From Apium graveolens (Eukaryota; Streptophyta; Magnoliopsida; Apiales; Apiaceae), in NCBI RefSeq assembly GCF_009905375.1, contig NC_133649.1:234140201-234204200 (forward strand): a DNA stretch of 64,000 bases. The letters run 5' to 3'. The notes under the pieces are model-generated. The model saw nothing but the letters and a program-made list of their open reading frames with translations. It was not told where the DNA came from and ran no database searches. Both the position numbers and the translations under genes were made by a program. Shown here in pieces: positions 32,500 through 43,764 of this stretch (position 1 is its first letter; each line of letters begins with the position of its first letter).

Positions 32500-35138
32500 A
32501 GTTGTAGATCTTGACTTGGCTTCACTTTCTGATCTCTTTGATGTCAGGAGTTGTTCTGAGATAGTTCTTTAACAAACATCTCTCAGCATATCTGAGTTCA
32601 TCAATCATCCTCCTTTTAACATCTTTGAGTTCTGCAGTATCTTCACCAGTTTGGAAGATAGCATATATGAGATCATTAATTTTTGCTTTTCTCAACTCCT
32701 GATCTAGTCTTATGACATAGGCTTTGTCAGACTCTAGATTGAATTCAAGTCCCTTAATACCAAGATATGTTCTGATCGATGCAGTATTAGGCTTTATATC
32801 AACAATATCACCCTTGTGATCTCTGTACTTGGGACTAGTATGTGCTGTCAGACTTTACAGAATAAAGCCTTTTCTGTCTCTGAATTTGAGTCTTCAAATA
32901 ACTTGCAGCATTTTTTGTTATTCTGTCATTCACTTGAAGTAAGAATAAAACATGTTCTAGTTCCTCAAAATACTTCAGTGGTATAGCATTTTCTCTTATA
33001 TGGTAAACCCTTCCATCTGTCATGAAATATAACAAGATGTGTTCTTTCAAGAAAGTATGGTAGACCATTTGTACAGATTCTAGTTGATTCAATCTTTCAG
33101 GAGTTGCTCCAATACCTGGTTCACTTAAGGAAGTTGGATCATTGGTTGTGTTCTACACTCTTCTTTCATCAGCACTACCCAATCCAGATTTATCTCTTGC
33201 TTCCTTTCCAGTAACCACTCTTGCTTCAAAACTACTTGCTGCAGTCTTCAAAGGTTGAGTCTGTTTGGCTTTAGTGAATCCTGGTAGGAGTAACTTTGAG
33301 GATTTAACATGAGCAATGTCAGAGGTTTCCTTTGACTTATCTTCTAATATCAAGCCAACTTGAGCTATGTCAGAGGTTGCTTGCTTCATGGTTATATCAG
33401 AACTAACTATATCTTGACTCTGAACAACTTGAGCCATGTCAGAGGTTGTCTTAGAAATCTTCCTTGAAGTCAGAGTAAGATCAGCATCTTCAACAGAAAT
33501 TTATTCATCCACAAGAGGCACATAAACCTTTACAGGTTCACCAACTTTTTCTTTGCCCTTGGACCTTGGATCTATCTGCAACTGTGATTTGGCCTTAGTT
33601 GCCATAGGATTTGTCCTTTCTTTTATCACAATGCCTTTAGCCGTAGGAAGTTTCTTTTTAACAACAGAAGCTTCAGATTTGGAGTTGACCTTTTCTAACT
33701 TAAGTCTAGCTTCTTCTTCCATTAGACTCTCAAAGTCCATTCCTGGATTTTCTTTCAGAAATAAATGTCTTGAAATTTCTTCATCAAGATCCAAAAGTTC
33801 ATCAGAACTTATCCTTTTACCAGTATCAGAAGTTATTCTTCTTCCAGTATCAGAACTTGTTCTATGACTTGTAGTTCTAGCTCTACTTGATGAGAGACCT
33901 CCACCTTGACCACGACCTCCACCCATTCAGAGTTTCCCAGGTCATTACCATCATCCTTTTTCTTCAGTGTCTTATCAGGTTTGCATTTGGACTTAATTAC
34001 TTTCTCCCCCTTTTTGGCATCAGCGAGCAATTCCACTGAGGATTGGATTTCATTGAGTTGAGACTGCTGAGTCGCTTGATTCTTAATAATATCAGCAATC
34101 TGATCTTGTTGCATCTCTTGAGTCTTTTCAATGTTGGCAATTCTGTCAAAGGAAGGTTTGAAAAAGTTTTTCTTTTCAAGTTTCATAGTTGTTTCTTGCT
34201 TGATTAGAGCTTCTTGAATTTTATGCACCTCGGCATGAGTTATTGAGTGTTGACCTTGAAGATGTCTAGTACTCAAAGCAGTAACTCTCAGCTGTGTTTT
34301 AAAATCAGCATTAATTAGCATCTCATCAGCTTTTGCCAAGTGCTCAGCAAGAATTTTTTCAGATGGAACAAAGGTGACTGTGGTCCACTCCTTAGTCCAC
34401 TCCTGTCCTCTAGGATTTTCACTCCAAGGTACTGGTGCATCTCCTCTAACAAACTTTTTAACTAGTTTAGCTTTTGAAGGAGCTTGTAGAGGTGCATGTC
34501 TAGAAGGACCAGCTTCATCAGCATCTAAATTTGTAGCAGCATCACCAGTATCATCAGCATTTATAGCATCAGAACTTACAGAGTCAACGTCCTCTGATAA
34601 AAGAACAGTATGAGAGGCTATGGAGGCTTCAACATCATCCTCTAAGTGCTGATCTACTTCCAAGTTCTGATCAACAGCCATATTTTGATGCTCCCCTATA
34701 GTCTGATCTTCAATATCTAGATGCAGAGAAGGTGTTGTAGACAATTCTGGAGTATCATTAGCATCAGGAGATGGTGTTGTTGATGGATTGATTTGAGCTG
34801 GTGGAGCTTCTAAGTAGAGAACCTCAGGCACAATTAGGTTGTGAATATCAATATCAGCACTTATGCCTGGGTCTGTAGTAGATACTGGTTCATGTATAGG
34901 AGACAAAGGTGGTGTAGATACTTTATCTTGAGCAGTTTCCTGAGTTGGTGACAATGGAGGTGTTGATGCAGTAGCTTCAGCAATATTCTGGCTCTTTTGA
35001 GATCAGAGATTCCTGATCTCCTTCCTGAGCTGCTGCTTCCTCATCCTATGAAACTGGCTTAGCCCCGCCTCTATGTGCTCTCTGTTTCTTGTATCTCTTT
35101 GAAGGTGGAGATACCTTGGGAGTTTCATCAGAATACAT
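32500..35138 (-). pseudogene. Env-position extra ORF of the minus-strand Sirevirus (coiled-coil, broken)
   Basis: ATG at 35138 (MYSDETPKVSPPSKRYKKQ) opens a basic start. After a stop and frame break the longest open piece is 34954-33833 (373 residues). This piece is acidic and Pro/Thr-rich at first, then has a WSENPRGQEWTKEWTTVTF block and a long Gln-rich coiled coil (about 34200-33990). Other pieces follow at 33926-33501 (SRARTTSHRTSSDTG, DEEISRHLFLKENPGMDFE), 33437-33153 and 33092-32835, and traces continue to about 32500. Sireviruses often carry such an ORF between pol and the 3' LTR, historically called env-like. I see no signal peptide or membrane span, so I do not assign an envelope function. 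Confidence 0.65.
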
Positions 35139-35452
35139 TATTTTAAAATTTAAAAATGTTCCCACTTAATAAATTATTTCACTGCGAGACCAATATTCTG
35201 TAAAAATATGACCAATGAGAGAATGACCATAAAGAAATCAAGTAAACAAATACTGCCACGTCAGAATCATAACTTGATTTGTATCAGAGCTAAAAAGGTC
35301 ATCAGAATATGGTTAGTATCAGGATTTAAAAATGCATCAAAATATCAAATGACTCAGAGACAAAATCTTGCATAAATATAAAATTTCATTAATATATTGA
35401 GCAAATACATTTCATGAAATTTAAAGTACATGCTGAAAAGTACAAGATTGTC

Positions 35453-35810
35453 CTAAGCTACAAATCCTAACATCAACAGCTTTTGTCCTAAGCTAAGAAG
35501 CCACACAAAGTTGACGATGAAGAGAAATAGATAGGAGAAATTATTTCTTCTTCCTACTCTCAACAAAAAAAACAGCAAGACGAATAATACGCTCCTGCTG
35601 TCGGAGAGCTTCCAGCCGTTCCTCTTCCAGTCGCTCAAGATGGCGATGGTAGTCCATATAAAAGAACAAGAGGTCTGTGAGGACCTCTTGGGAAACCGAG
35701 TCCCAAATTTCATTAGGAATGGCAGTGACATGCCATTCCTGCTGCCACTCTGTACACCTCATGGTGAGCGAGAAAGTATCATAGTTCAGAGCTAAGTCGT
35801 AATGAACCAT
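35453..35810 (-). CDS. Small ORF (89 aa) of the Sirevirus 3' region, function unknown
   Basis: ATG at 35810 opens 89 codons, with a stop at 35541. The listed interval extends to 35453 to include a second, overlapping frame of unclear reality. The protein starts MVHYDLALNYDTFSLTMR and has a Trp/Gln-rich patch (TEWQQEWHVTAIPNEIWD). It then forms a short charged helix (RHLERLEEERLEALRQQER) and ends in Arg/Lys. It is one of the few uninterrupted frames in the element. A TATA-like box at 35900-35891 lies 81-90 bp upstream, and the leader is CT/CA-rich. It could instead be the remnant N-terminus of the larger downstream ORF. No family recognised. Confidence 0.5.
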
Positions 35811-37245
35811 GGTTGTGATGAGAGAAAAGGAAATGAATTTGAGAGTTTGAGAGAAAATGAGAGATGTGTTGGCTGAAATCAGGTGTTGGTTTATATAGCC
35901 AATAGAATGCCAAGAGACGCAAGGAAAATTGAGTGGTTATAGGTAGAAATAATTCTACCTCATCTCCCTAGACTAATGAGAATAAAAACAGCTATTGGAA
36001 GTTTAAAACAGGATTTAAAGTGCACACGAAACAAGTAAATATTACTGAGCACAGACGTGTACCACTAACCCAAATTATATTGACTGTTAATATCTCACAT
36101 AAACATATTCTGAATTTAAATAAGACTATTTCAGATTTTAACCACAAATAAGTCAAGTAAAGAATCAGAGTGTAATATCAGAACTTAGACTTATATCAGA
36201 ACTTAACAGTCATCAGAACATGATTTCTTAACTCGAAAAATGAATGCCTATTTCTGTAATTCTTCACATAAATTCTGATTTCATTTCTTCAGAACTTAAT
36301 CATCAGAACTTCCATCATGACTTGTCCTCAGAATTTATGTAACTGACACTTAAACGTTCATCTAAAACTAATATTTATCACCACAGTAATTTTCATCATT
36401 CATATGGAGTGTATGTGTATGCAGTAAGCTAAATATCAGATACAGATTAAAGTCTGATTCACTTCAGTACATCTTAAAAATAAGGCATAACTAAGAACGT
36501 TGCTCAAAATCTGTCATGATTCCGAAGTCTACTTTAGAATGAGTTCATGCATGAGTCCACCTCAACTGTTTTGTGCTCATTTTATGCATCTTTTGAAATT
36601 CCATTTTACAGTGGCTTCTCAGTGTAAGTGAGTCATGACTGCATATCAGAATTTATGCTATTATCAGAGTATTTCTCCAATAATCATAGAGTATGAAAAG
36701 TCACCAAGAAAAATATTTATTTTTGCTTTTCTGATGCATATTACTTAATACCAGCAATGCACTTGGGTCGTCCCTTCCATATTTTTACTCTAGATCTCAA
36801 AGGAGTACCTGATTTTTATTCCTTGTTCTTTTCCTTTTTCTTTTGATAAGTGAGGTTTATCAGCACTTAGTACATTCACCAGATTTACTAACATCAGAAC
36901 TTAACAGATGAGAAGCATTATTCTAGTTTTTGACTTAGTAATAAGATAGACAAAGTAAACTTAACTAAGCTCAATAGCAGAATTTGCTTGTGTTAATAGA
37001 TTTCCACATAAATAATTACTTCTAACATGGGATCTTTAGTATATTAAAGACTACTAGGTCAGCATCTAGCACAGTTATCCTCATAGGATTAAATAGTCAT
37101 AGAAATAGTCATATCACTATCAGAGTTTAGAAATTCACATCAGACAACAATCAGTACTTAAGCAATTTTCAATTAAGCACAGAATTCACAAAGATAGTAA
37201 TATCTGTAAATACTGATCATAAAGCCTGATGCAGCAGAACAAAAA
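35811..37245 (-). other. Sirevirus spacer between RNase H and the extra ORFs
   Basis: This non-coding stretch of 1.4 kb is rich in TCAGAACTTA-type words on the plus strand (AAGTTCTGA in element orientation). I count at least four between 36178 and 36320 and another near 36893, plus several one-mismatch forms. A TATA-like box sits at its downstream end (35900-35891). Confidence 0.6.
35891..35900 (-). promoter_or_regulatory. TATA-like box upstream of the 89-aa Sirevirus ORF
   Basis: The minus strand reads GGCTATATAA, preceded by CTATT (CCAAT-like on the other strand) and followed by a leader with CTCTCATTTTCTCTC words up to the ATG at 35810. Confidence 0.45.
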
Positions 37246-38599
37246 CTAAGCAGATTTAGAGAAAGAACCTGAAACCATTCCAAGTTCATTTACCAATCTT
37301 GTAAAAGTAGCTTCACACAGTGGTTTTGTGAAGATATCTGCTAGTTGTTGATCTGTTGGAATAAAGTGCAATTCCACTGTACCTTCATCCACATGTTCCC
37401 TTATGAAGTGGTACCTAATACTGATGTGCTTTGTCATTGAGTGTTGAACTGGATTACCTGTCATAGAAATAGCACTTTGATTATCACAGTAAATAGGGAT
37501 TTTAAAATATGTTAACCCATAATCCAGTAACTGATTCTTCATCGAAAGAATCTGTGCACAACAGCTTCCTGCAGCAATGTACTCTGCTTCTGCAGTTGAT
37601 GTGGAAATTGACTTTTGTTTCTTGCTAAACCAAGAAACCAATCTGCCTCCAAGAAATTGGCAGCTTCCACTTGTGCTTTTCTTGTCAATTTTGCAACCTG
37701 CAAAATCTGCATCTGAGTAACCTATTAGTTTAAAGTCTGATTCTCTAGGATACCACAATCCCAGATCAGCTGTTCCCTTAAGATACTTGAAAATTCTTTT
37801 CACAGCTGTTAAGTGAGGTTCTCTTGGATCTGCTTGAAATCTTGCACAAAGACAGGTAGCATACATGATATCAGGTCTACTAGCAGTTAGATAGAGTAGA
37901 GAGCCAATCATACCTTTGTAATCAGTAATATCAACTGATTTACCAGTATCCTTATCCAATTTTGTTGCAGTGGCCATGGGAGTGGATGCACTTGAACAAT
38001 CTTGCATTCCAAATTTCTTCAGCAAATTTCTGGTGTACTTGATTTGACAAATAAAAGTGCCTTCTTCATTCTGCTTGACTTGAAGGCCCAGAAAATAGCT
38101 AAGTTCCCCCATCATACTCATTTGATATCTTGACTGCATTAGTTTGGCAAACTTCTTGCAAAGTCTGTCATTTGTAGAACCAAAGATGATATCATCAACA
38201 TATATCTGAACCAAAAGTAAGTCCTTTCCATGGTTGAGGTAGAACAGAGTTTTGTCAATAGTTCCTCTGTTAAATCCACTTTCCATAAGAAACTGAGCTA
38301 AAGTCTCATACCATGCTCTTGGAGCTTGCTTAAGGCCATAAAGTGTTTTATCAAGCCTGTAGACATGATTTAGAAATTTGGAATCAATAAAGCCTAGAGG
38401 TTGTTCAACATATACTTCCTCTTCCAACTCTCCATTGAGAAAAGCACTTTTCACGTCCATTTGAAAGACAGTAGACTTTTTGTGAGCAGCATAAGCCAAA
38501 AATATCCTTATGGCTTCTAATCTAGCAACTGGTGCAAATGTTTCATCATAATCAATTCCTTCCTGTTGAGAATATCCTTTTGCAACCAACCTTGCTTTA
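37246..38599 (-). pseudogene. Sirevirus reverse transcriptase and RNase H, 5' end cut by insertion
   Basis: One open frame of about 450 residues contains [54 protein letters not shown], the catalytic YVDD (38202-38191), [51 protein letters not shown] and the RNase H end [20 protein letters not shown]. These are textbook Ty1/copia RT and RNase H blocks in the normal order. The domain is intact from the palm onward, but the RT N-terminus is missing. The frame runs five codons into the neighbouring LTR, so the apparent start codon at 38616 is a junction artefact. Confidence 0.9.
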
Positions 38600-39835
38600 T
38601 GAAAGGCATATGTCATAGCCTATTTGTTTATTCGAGGATTTAACTCAACTCAAATAAGGATGTAACAAGTAAATAGTGGTTCTATCGTTAGAGAGATCTC
38701 TCAAAGTAACATATGTCAAGGACTAAGTAACATTGTTCATCTATAGACTTGAGGACTTAATTCACTGGAAGAAGCTCAAGAAATTGATCAAGCCTCAGTG
38801 ATATAAATCAAGATTGTGGATTTAATCAAGTGACAGAGATTTTGTCAGGGTATCAATTAATTACAAGGATTTAATCTGAAGAAAATGAAGACATGAAGAA
38901 GCATCACAAAAGTTAGTCATTCATGAACCAAACAGTACATCGAGTGTCAACATTGAAGTGGTGAAATGGATTCATGATTTTCAGAAGATTGTCAGAAGAG
39001 TGGTTGTTGTTCAAGAATAGTATTAATTCTCTATTAATTAATTAAGTCGTATAATTTAATTAAGAAAATAAATTATATCTGCAAAGATTAATTTATTGAT
39101 TAATTGGATTAATTGATTAATTAATTCTGAATTAATATTATGCATTTTCAGAAATTCAAAATTAATTCAGCAAGACAATCTTTTTGTATTAGTATGACAT
39201 CAATAGTCATACCGAAAGTCATGCCAGTTCATTTAAATTGTCTTACTGGAAGTCTTACCAGCTGTGGTGATTGTCTTGCTAGTACAATCAATAGTCCTAC
39301 TGAAAGTTCTACCAGCTGTTGGGATTGTCTTGCTGAGCTCAACGGATTGTCTTGCCAATTAAATCAAGTGGGTTGCTTTAATATAAAACAACAGAAGCTG
39401 ATTGTTAACAACAACATTAAATATCAAACCAACTGAAGAACACAGAACAAAAAGCAGAGAACTTATTGCAATTTCTCAGGACATTAATTTCTAGTATTTA
39501 TTGTTAAATCTAAACCACTAGAAATCTTTTTCTTGTTCTTGTGTAACTATCTAGCGGATCAAAATCCCTAGAACTTAATCTCAAATTGCTTTTAGCATTT
39601 GATCCTTTTTATTTCAAAAATAGAAAAAGTTCATGCCGAATTTATTCTAGATTTGAATAATTTATTTGAGATTAATCTCTTGTAAACGATAACGTTGTTG
39701 TAACACCTTTCAAGTTTAATAATAGTTTTATTTAACTTGAATTTTGTTTCACTTTTTTATTCCGTATTTTATTCGATTAAACGGTATAGTTTGTATTCAA
39801 CCCCCCCCCTTCTACAAACATATTGGGACCTAACA
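38600..39835 (+). repeat. 5' LTR of the plus-strand Sirevirus (1236 bp)
   Basis: It starts TGAAAGGCATATGTCATAGC and ends TTGGGACCTAACA. A TATA-like ATATAAAA lies at 39381-39388, and a run of nine C lies near 39800. Many motifs of the form GTCATACC, GTCTTACC or GTCTTGCC occur at 39180-39360. The start was placed by comparing the two copies and the polypurine tract before the 3' one. Confidence 0.9.
39381..39388 (+). promoter_or_regulatory. TATA-like box of the plus-strand Sirevirus LTR
   Basis: ATATAAAA in TTTAATATAAAACAAC is conserved in the 3' LTR (near 51090) and sits after the cluster of GTCTTGC motifs. Confidence 0.45.
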
Positions 39836-39836
39836 A

Positions 39837-39849
39837 TTGGTATCAGAGC
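39837..39849 (+). other. Primer binding site (tRNA-iMet type)
   Basis: TTGGTATCAGAGC lies one base inside the LTR end. It is the standard site of Sireviruses and many copia elements. Confidence 0.88.
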
Positions 39850-39930
39850 CTTCTGATTAACGAACAAATCAAGATCATAGACTTTTGTGATTCTTCCACT
39901 CCTTGAATTTTTATTTACTCAAAAATTCAT

Positions 39931-41867
39931 AATGACTACACAAAAAGTTGGAACCAGTCAAAATTCCACTGTTCGATAAAGAAAATTATATCATGTGGAA
40001 GAAGAAGATGCTCTTGTTTTTACAAGTTGCAAATCCCAAATATCTGGACGTGTTAAAGAAAGGTCCAAAAATTCCGATGGTTATTGAACCAGAGGTTATA
40101 GAAGATGATGTTGTAATTACCAAAGCTAGAACCTATGTAAAGGATCCTGAGGATTTTTCTCCTGCTGAAAAAGAAGAAGCCTCCTTGGATGCTAGCCTTC
40201 AATTAATTTTAGTTGATTCCCTTGATCCTTTGATGAACACATATGTGATGAACTGTAAAAATTCCAAACACATCTTGGAAACTATTGAGGTGATTAATGA
40301 AGGCACAGAGGAAGTTCGGGAGAACAAGTTATAGATCCTAACCTCTGAGTATGAACATTTTAAATCCAATCCAGGAGAAGGAATTACTGAAGTGTTTGAG
40401 AGGTACAATGCAATGATCAACAACCTGAACATAAATGGAAAATATTACTCAATCAGGGAGGTCAACAAAAAGTTCCTTTTAACACTGCCAACTCATCTTG
40501 AATATAGAATCACTACCATAAGAGAAGCGAGAGATCTGAATGAGATTTCTTTGAAAAGGCTCTATGGTGTGCTAAAAACCTATGAGTTGGAGCAGATTCA
40601 GCAGAAGGAAGTCTACGGGAAAGGAAGAGTGGTCCGCACGTCTACTGCTCTAGTAGCTGAAGAACAACAACAACAACAACAATCTCAACAGTCAGAAAGA
40701 ATGGTACAGTCTTCCAAGGCTGAAGAAAATGTGATAGTAGCAGAATTTGATCCTCCTACTACAAATCAATCAGGAGATGATTTTTACTCCTTGGAAGAAC
40801 TGGAGCAATTGGAAGATCAGTCAATGGCCCTGATTGTCAAGAGATTCTCCAATGTCAGATTCAAGAGGAATCCCAAGTTCAAGTACAAGTCCAACTACAA
40901 CAGATTCCAAAAAGGTGGATCTTCATCCTCTAACACCAGCAGTGGTGGATACAAAACAGGGATGGTTGATCGAAGCACCATTCGATGCTTTAACTGCAAT
41001 GAGTTGGGACACTTTGCCATGGAATGCAGGAAGCCAAAGCAAGTTAGGAAGAACTCTTATGATTCTAATCAGAAGAGTAAATCTGGAAGGGCTTACCTGG
41101 CAAAGGGAAGAAGCTGGGATGATACTGACAGTGAAGATGAAGAAGTTGGGAATCTTGCTCTTATGGCTAGTGATGCAAACACCTCATCGTCAAAAAAAGA
41201 GGTAAAATTTACTGATGCTGAATTAGTTTATCATCTAGGAGGATCCTTAGATTGTGCTCGTCGTGATAATGAAATGTTAACTCAAAAAATCAAAGACCTT
41301 GAGAAAGAGGTCAATAAATTAAGACTTGTGCATATTAATCAAGACAAATTAAAAGAACAAGTATCTTTTCTAGAGAATAGAGTTGACTGTTATAGACAAC
41401 TCGAAACTATTCTCAAAGACAAGATCACCAGTCTTGAGACTAAGGTTAAAGCCTACTTTAATTCTTGCTCGAAGTCTAAAGATTTTTACAATAAGCAAGC
41501 TGTTAATCAAACATCTGGAATAGGTTTTGATTACAATGTTGCTATTGGAAAATTAGGCATAAACTCCCCTCCTCATGTCTGTGCTAAAGGTAGGGAAGTA
41601 CCACATGTGCTTAAGGGTGTTGATAAACCCCTCTATAAAGAATCAATTGCTGAACCATTTGATGAGGCCTCATTTATTATTCAAGAAGAAATCCGTGCTG
41701 AAGATCTTGCTAATAAGAAAGTTATTTCCAAGTCAAGTGTGTCAAAGGTTCAAGTCAAAGTTGTGAAAGCAACTGAGACTAACTCAGACACACATGAGTT
41801 GGATAACAAAAATGCCATGTCTACCATGCATAAGTTGCCTATTGTTAATCCCTCTCATAAAGCATAG
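39931..41867 (+). pseudogene. Sirevirus gag (broken)
   Basis: ATG at 39931 (MTTQKVGTSQ) loses frame after about ten codons. The main frame resumes at 39948 with PVKIPLFDKENYIMWKKKM, the usual N-terminus of copia gag. A stop falls at 40332. From 40392 a 491-residue frame includes the RLYGVLKTYELEQIQQKE block, a poly-Gln run and the zinc knuckle CFNCNELGHFAMEC (40986-41027; CX2CX4HX4C). A long coiled coil follows (about 41230-41450: KIKDLEKEVNKLRL). Gag would form the particle and bind RNA. The frame ends at 41865, where a 1-base shift leads into pol. Sireviruses usually have gag and pol in one frame, so this is probably a mutation. Confidence 0.85.
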
Positions 41868-43764
41868 TGGTGTTCCTGACTGTATGTCTTGTGCTTTTAA
41901 TTTGATGTATGCTTATTTTAATGGTAAGCATGTTTCTAATGATAAGACTACTCATCGTCAGTATGTGAATAATAGGAAGCATGATAGGTCTAAGACTGCT
42001 AGTCCTCCTAAGGCTAGAAAGGATACATTTGTACCTAAGCCTAAACAGAAATTTGTTAAGGTTGTTCACAAGGTCAAATGTACAGTCATTGAGAAAGTGG
42101 AGAACATTAAAGTTAAGAATGTTATTTTGCCTGATAAAGGCCAATTTTACAAGTATGCCGGACCCAACCAAGCTTGGGTTCGAAGAAGGTCTAATCCATT
42201 TGTATTGCAGGGCATTAAACAGGTGCAACCGGTAGTGTGGATTCTTGACAGCGGATCGTCAAGACATATGACCGGAGATAGAGCCCTGCTATCAAATGTG
42301 GTTGAGAAAGCTGGCCCAGTGGTTACCTTTGGAGATAACAGCAAAGGTTTAACTGAGGGATATGGTTGTTTGCAAGTTGGTAATGTTATCATTGAAAATG
42401 TGTATGTTGTGAAAGGACTTGAACACAATCTGCTTAGTATTAGTCGGTTCTGTGACAACGGCTACAATGTTTTATTCAACAAGCTGAAGTGTCAGATTCT
42501 GCACAAGAAAAGTGAAAAACCCTCGTTGATGGGAATCCGGAAAGGAAATCTGTTCGTAGCTGACATGAACTCTGGAAGCAATCCTGAAGTCAATTCTTTC
42601 TATGCAAAGGCATCGTTAGATGAGAGTTGGCTATGGCACAAGAGACTTTCTCATCTCAATTTCAAAACAATGAATTCTCTTGTCAAAAGAGATTTGGTCA
42701 GAGGTCTGCCTCAATTGGAATTCTCCCCAGAAGGACTGTGTGAGGCTTGCCAGAAAGGAAAGTCAAAGAAAGCAAGTCATAAAGGCACTGACACATCCTC
42801 CATAACTGGTGTTCTGCAATTATTGCACATGGATTTATTTGGACCAGTTAATGTTTTTTCGATGTCAAAGAAGTGTTATTGTCTTGTGATAGTTGATGAC
42901 TATTCCAAGTATACGTGGGTTTTATTCCTTCACTCTAAGGATGAAACACCACAAGTTGTGATTAATCATATAAAGTTGATCGAGTTAGATTCTAATGTCC
43001 CTGTTAGAGAAATAAGGTCAGATAATGGAACAGAATTCAAGAATTCACTTCTCAATGGATTCTGTACAGACAAAGGGATTACAAAACAATTTTCAGCTCC
43101 TAGAACCCCTCAGTAAAATGGAGTGGTAGAAAGGAAGAATCGTACATTGATTGAAGCTGCAAGAACTATGTTAAGTGAATCAGGACTTTTAATGTACTTT
43201 TGGGCTGAAGCTATCAATACTGCATGTTATACTCAGAATCGAACTCTAATCAACAAAAAATTCATGAAAACTCCTTATGAGATTATGAATGAACATAAAC
43301 CTTCTATCAAATACTTTCATGTATTTGGTGCCAGATGCTTCGTGCTCAAGGATGGAGATGATCGTCGTGGTAAATTTGAGGCAAAGGCATATGAGGGTAT
43401 TTTTGTTGTATATGGAAGAAGATCATACAGGGTGTATATCATTGATCAACACAAAGTAGCTGAAAGTGTCAATGTTATATTTGATGACACTAAACTCCCT
43501 AGTATCCAAACTGAAGATCCTTCTGAGAAACTGAAGTTTGATGATATGGCAGATTCAGAATCAGAACATGATCAAGAACCTGAGGTTGTTGCTGGTGAAG
43601 AACATGTTAATCATGATGATACTCAAGGTAATGGTGATGGAAACATTGGCAACAATGGAGATATCACTGCTACTAACGAAGAATCATCAAGTCAACCTGA
43701 CAACAACTCAGGGGGAGATGCTGAAGGATCAACTAGTAGGACACAACATCCCAATAAATTTTAA
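41868..43764 (+). pseudogene. Sirevirus protease and integrase (broken)
   Basis: The frame enters near 41860 with DCMSCAFNLMYAYFNGK. The protease active site is WILDSGSSRHMTGD (catalytic Asp about 42247). The pre-integrase segment WLWHKRLSHLNFKTM and CEACQKGKS form the HHCC finger. The integrase core has Asp in HMDLFGPV (42832-42834), Asp in RSDNGTEF (43021-43023) and Glu in VVERKNRTL (about 43129). A TAA at 43114 lies just before that Glu block, and another stop falls at 43762. Between the catalytic core and RT there is an acidic, Asn-rich linker (about 43550-43740). All catalytic residues are visible, but the stop truncates integrase. Confidence 0.88.

Larger units (their letters stand above)
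31711..38599 (-). mobile_element. Minus-strand Sirevirus (Ty1/copia), 3' two thirds, cut by a nested element
   Basis: In element orientation this reads RT/RNase H (38599-37246), a 1.4-kb spacer, a small ORF (35810-35453), a long coiled-coil ORF region (35138 to about 32500), a polypurine tract (32330-32319) and the 3' LTR (32318-31711). The copia-type RT, the extra ORFs after pol and the LTR ending GACCTAACA are Sirevirus-like. The plus-strand Sirevirus at 38600 cuts RT. Gag, protease, integrase and the 5' LTR should lie right of the window, beyond the nested elements. Confidence 0.85.

Noticed and set aside
38600..38616. Start codon of the minus-strand RT frame at 38616
   Set aside because: The first codons belong to the inserted Sirevirus LTR. 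The RT frame is cut at 38599 and the ATG is a junction accident.
39140..39436. Cys/Ser-rich 98-codon frame in the Sirevirus LTR, repeated at 50927-51142
   Set aside because: It is a translation of the repeated GTCTTGCC/GTCTTACC motif cluster. The second copy is the other LTR.
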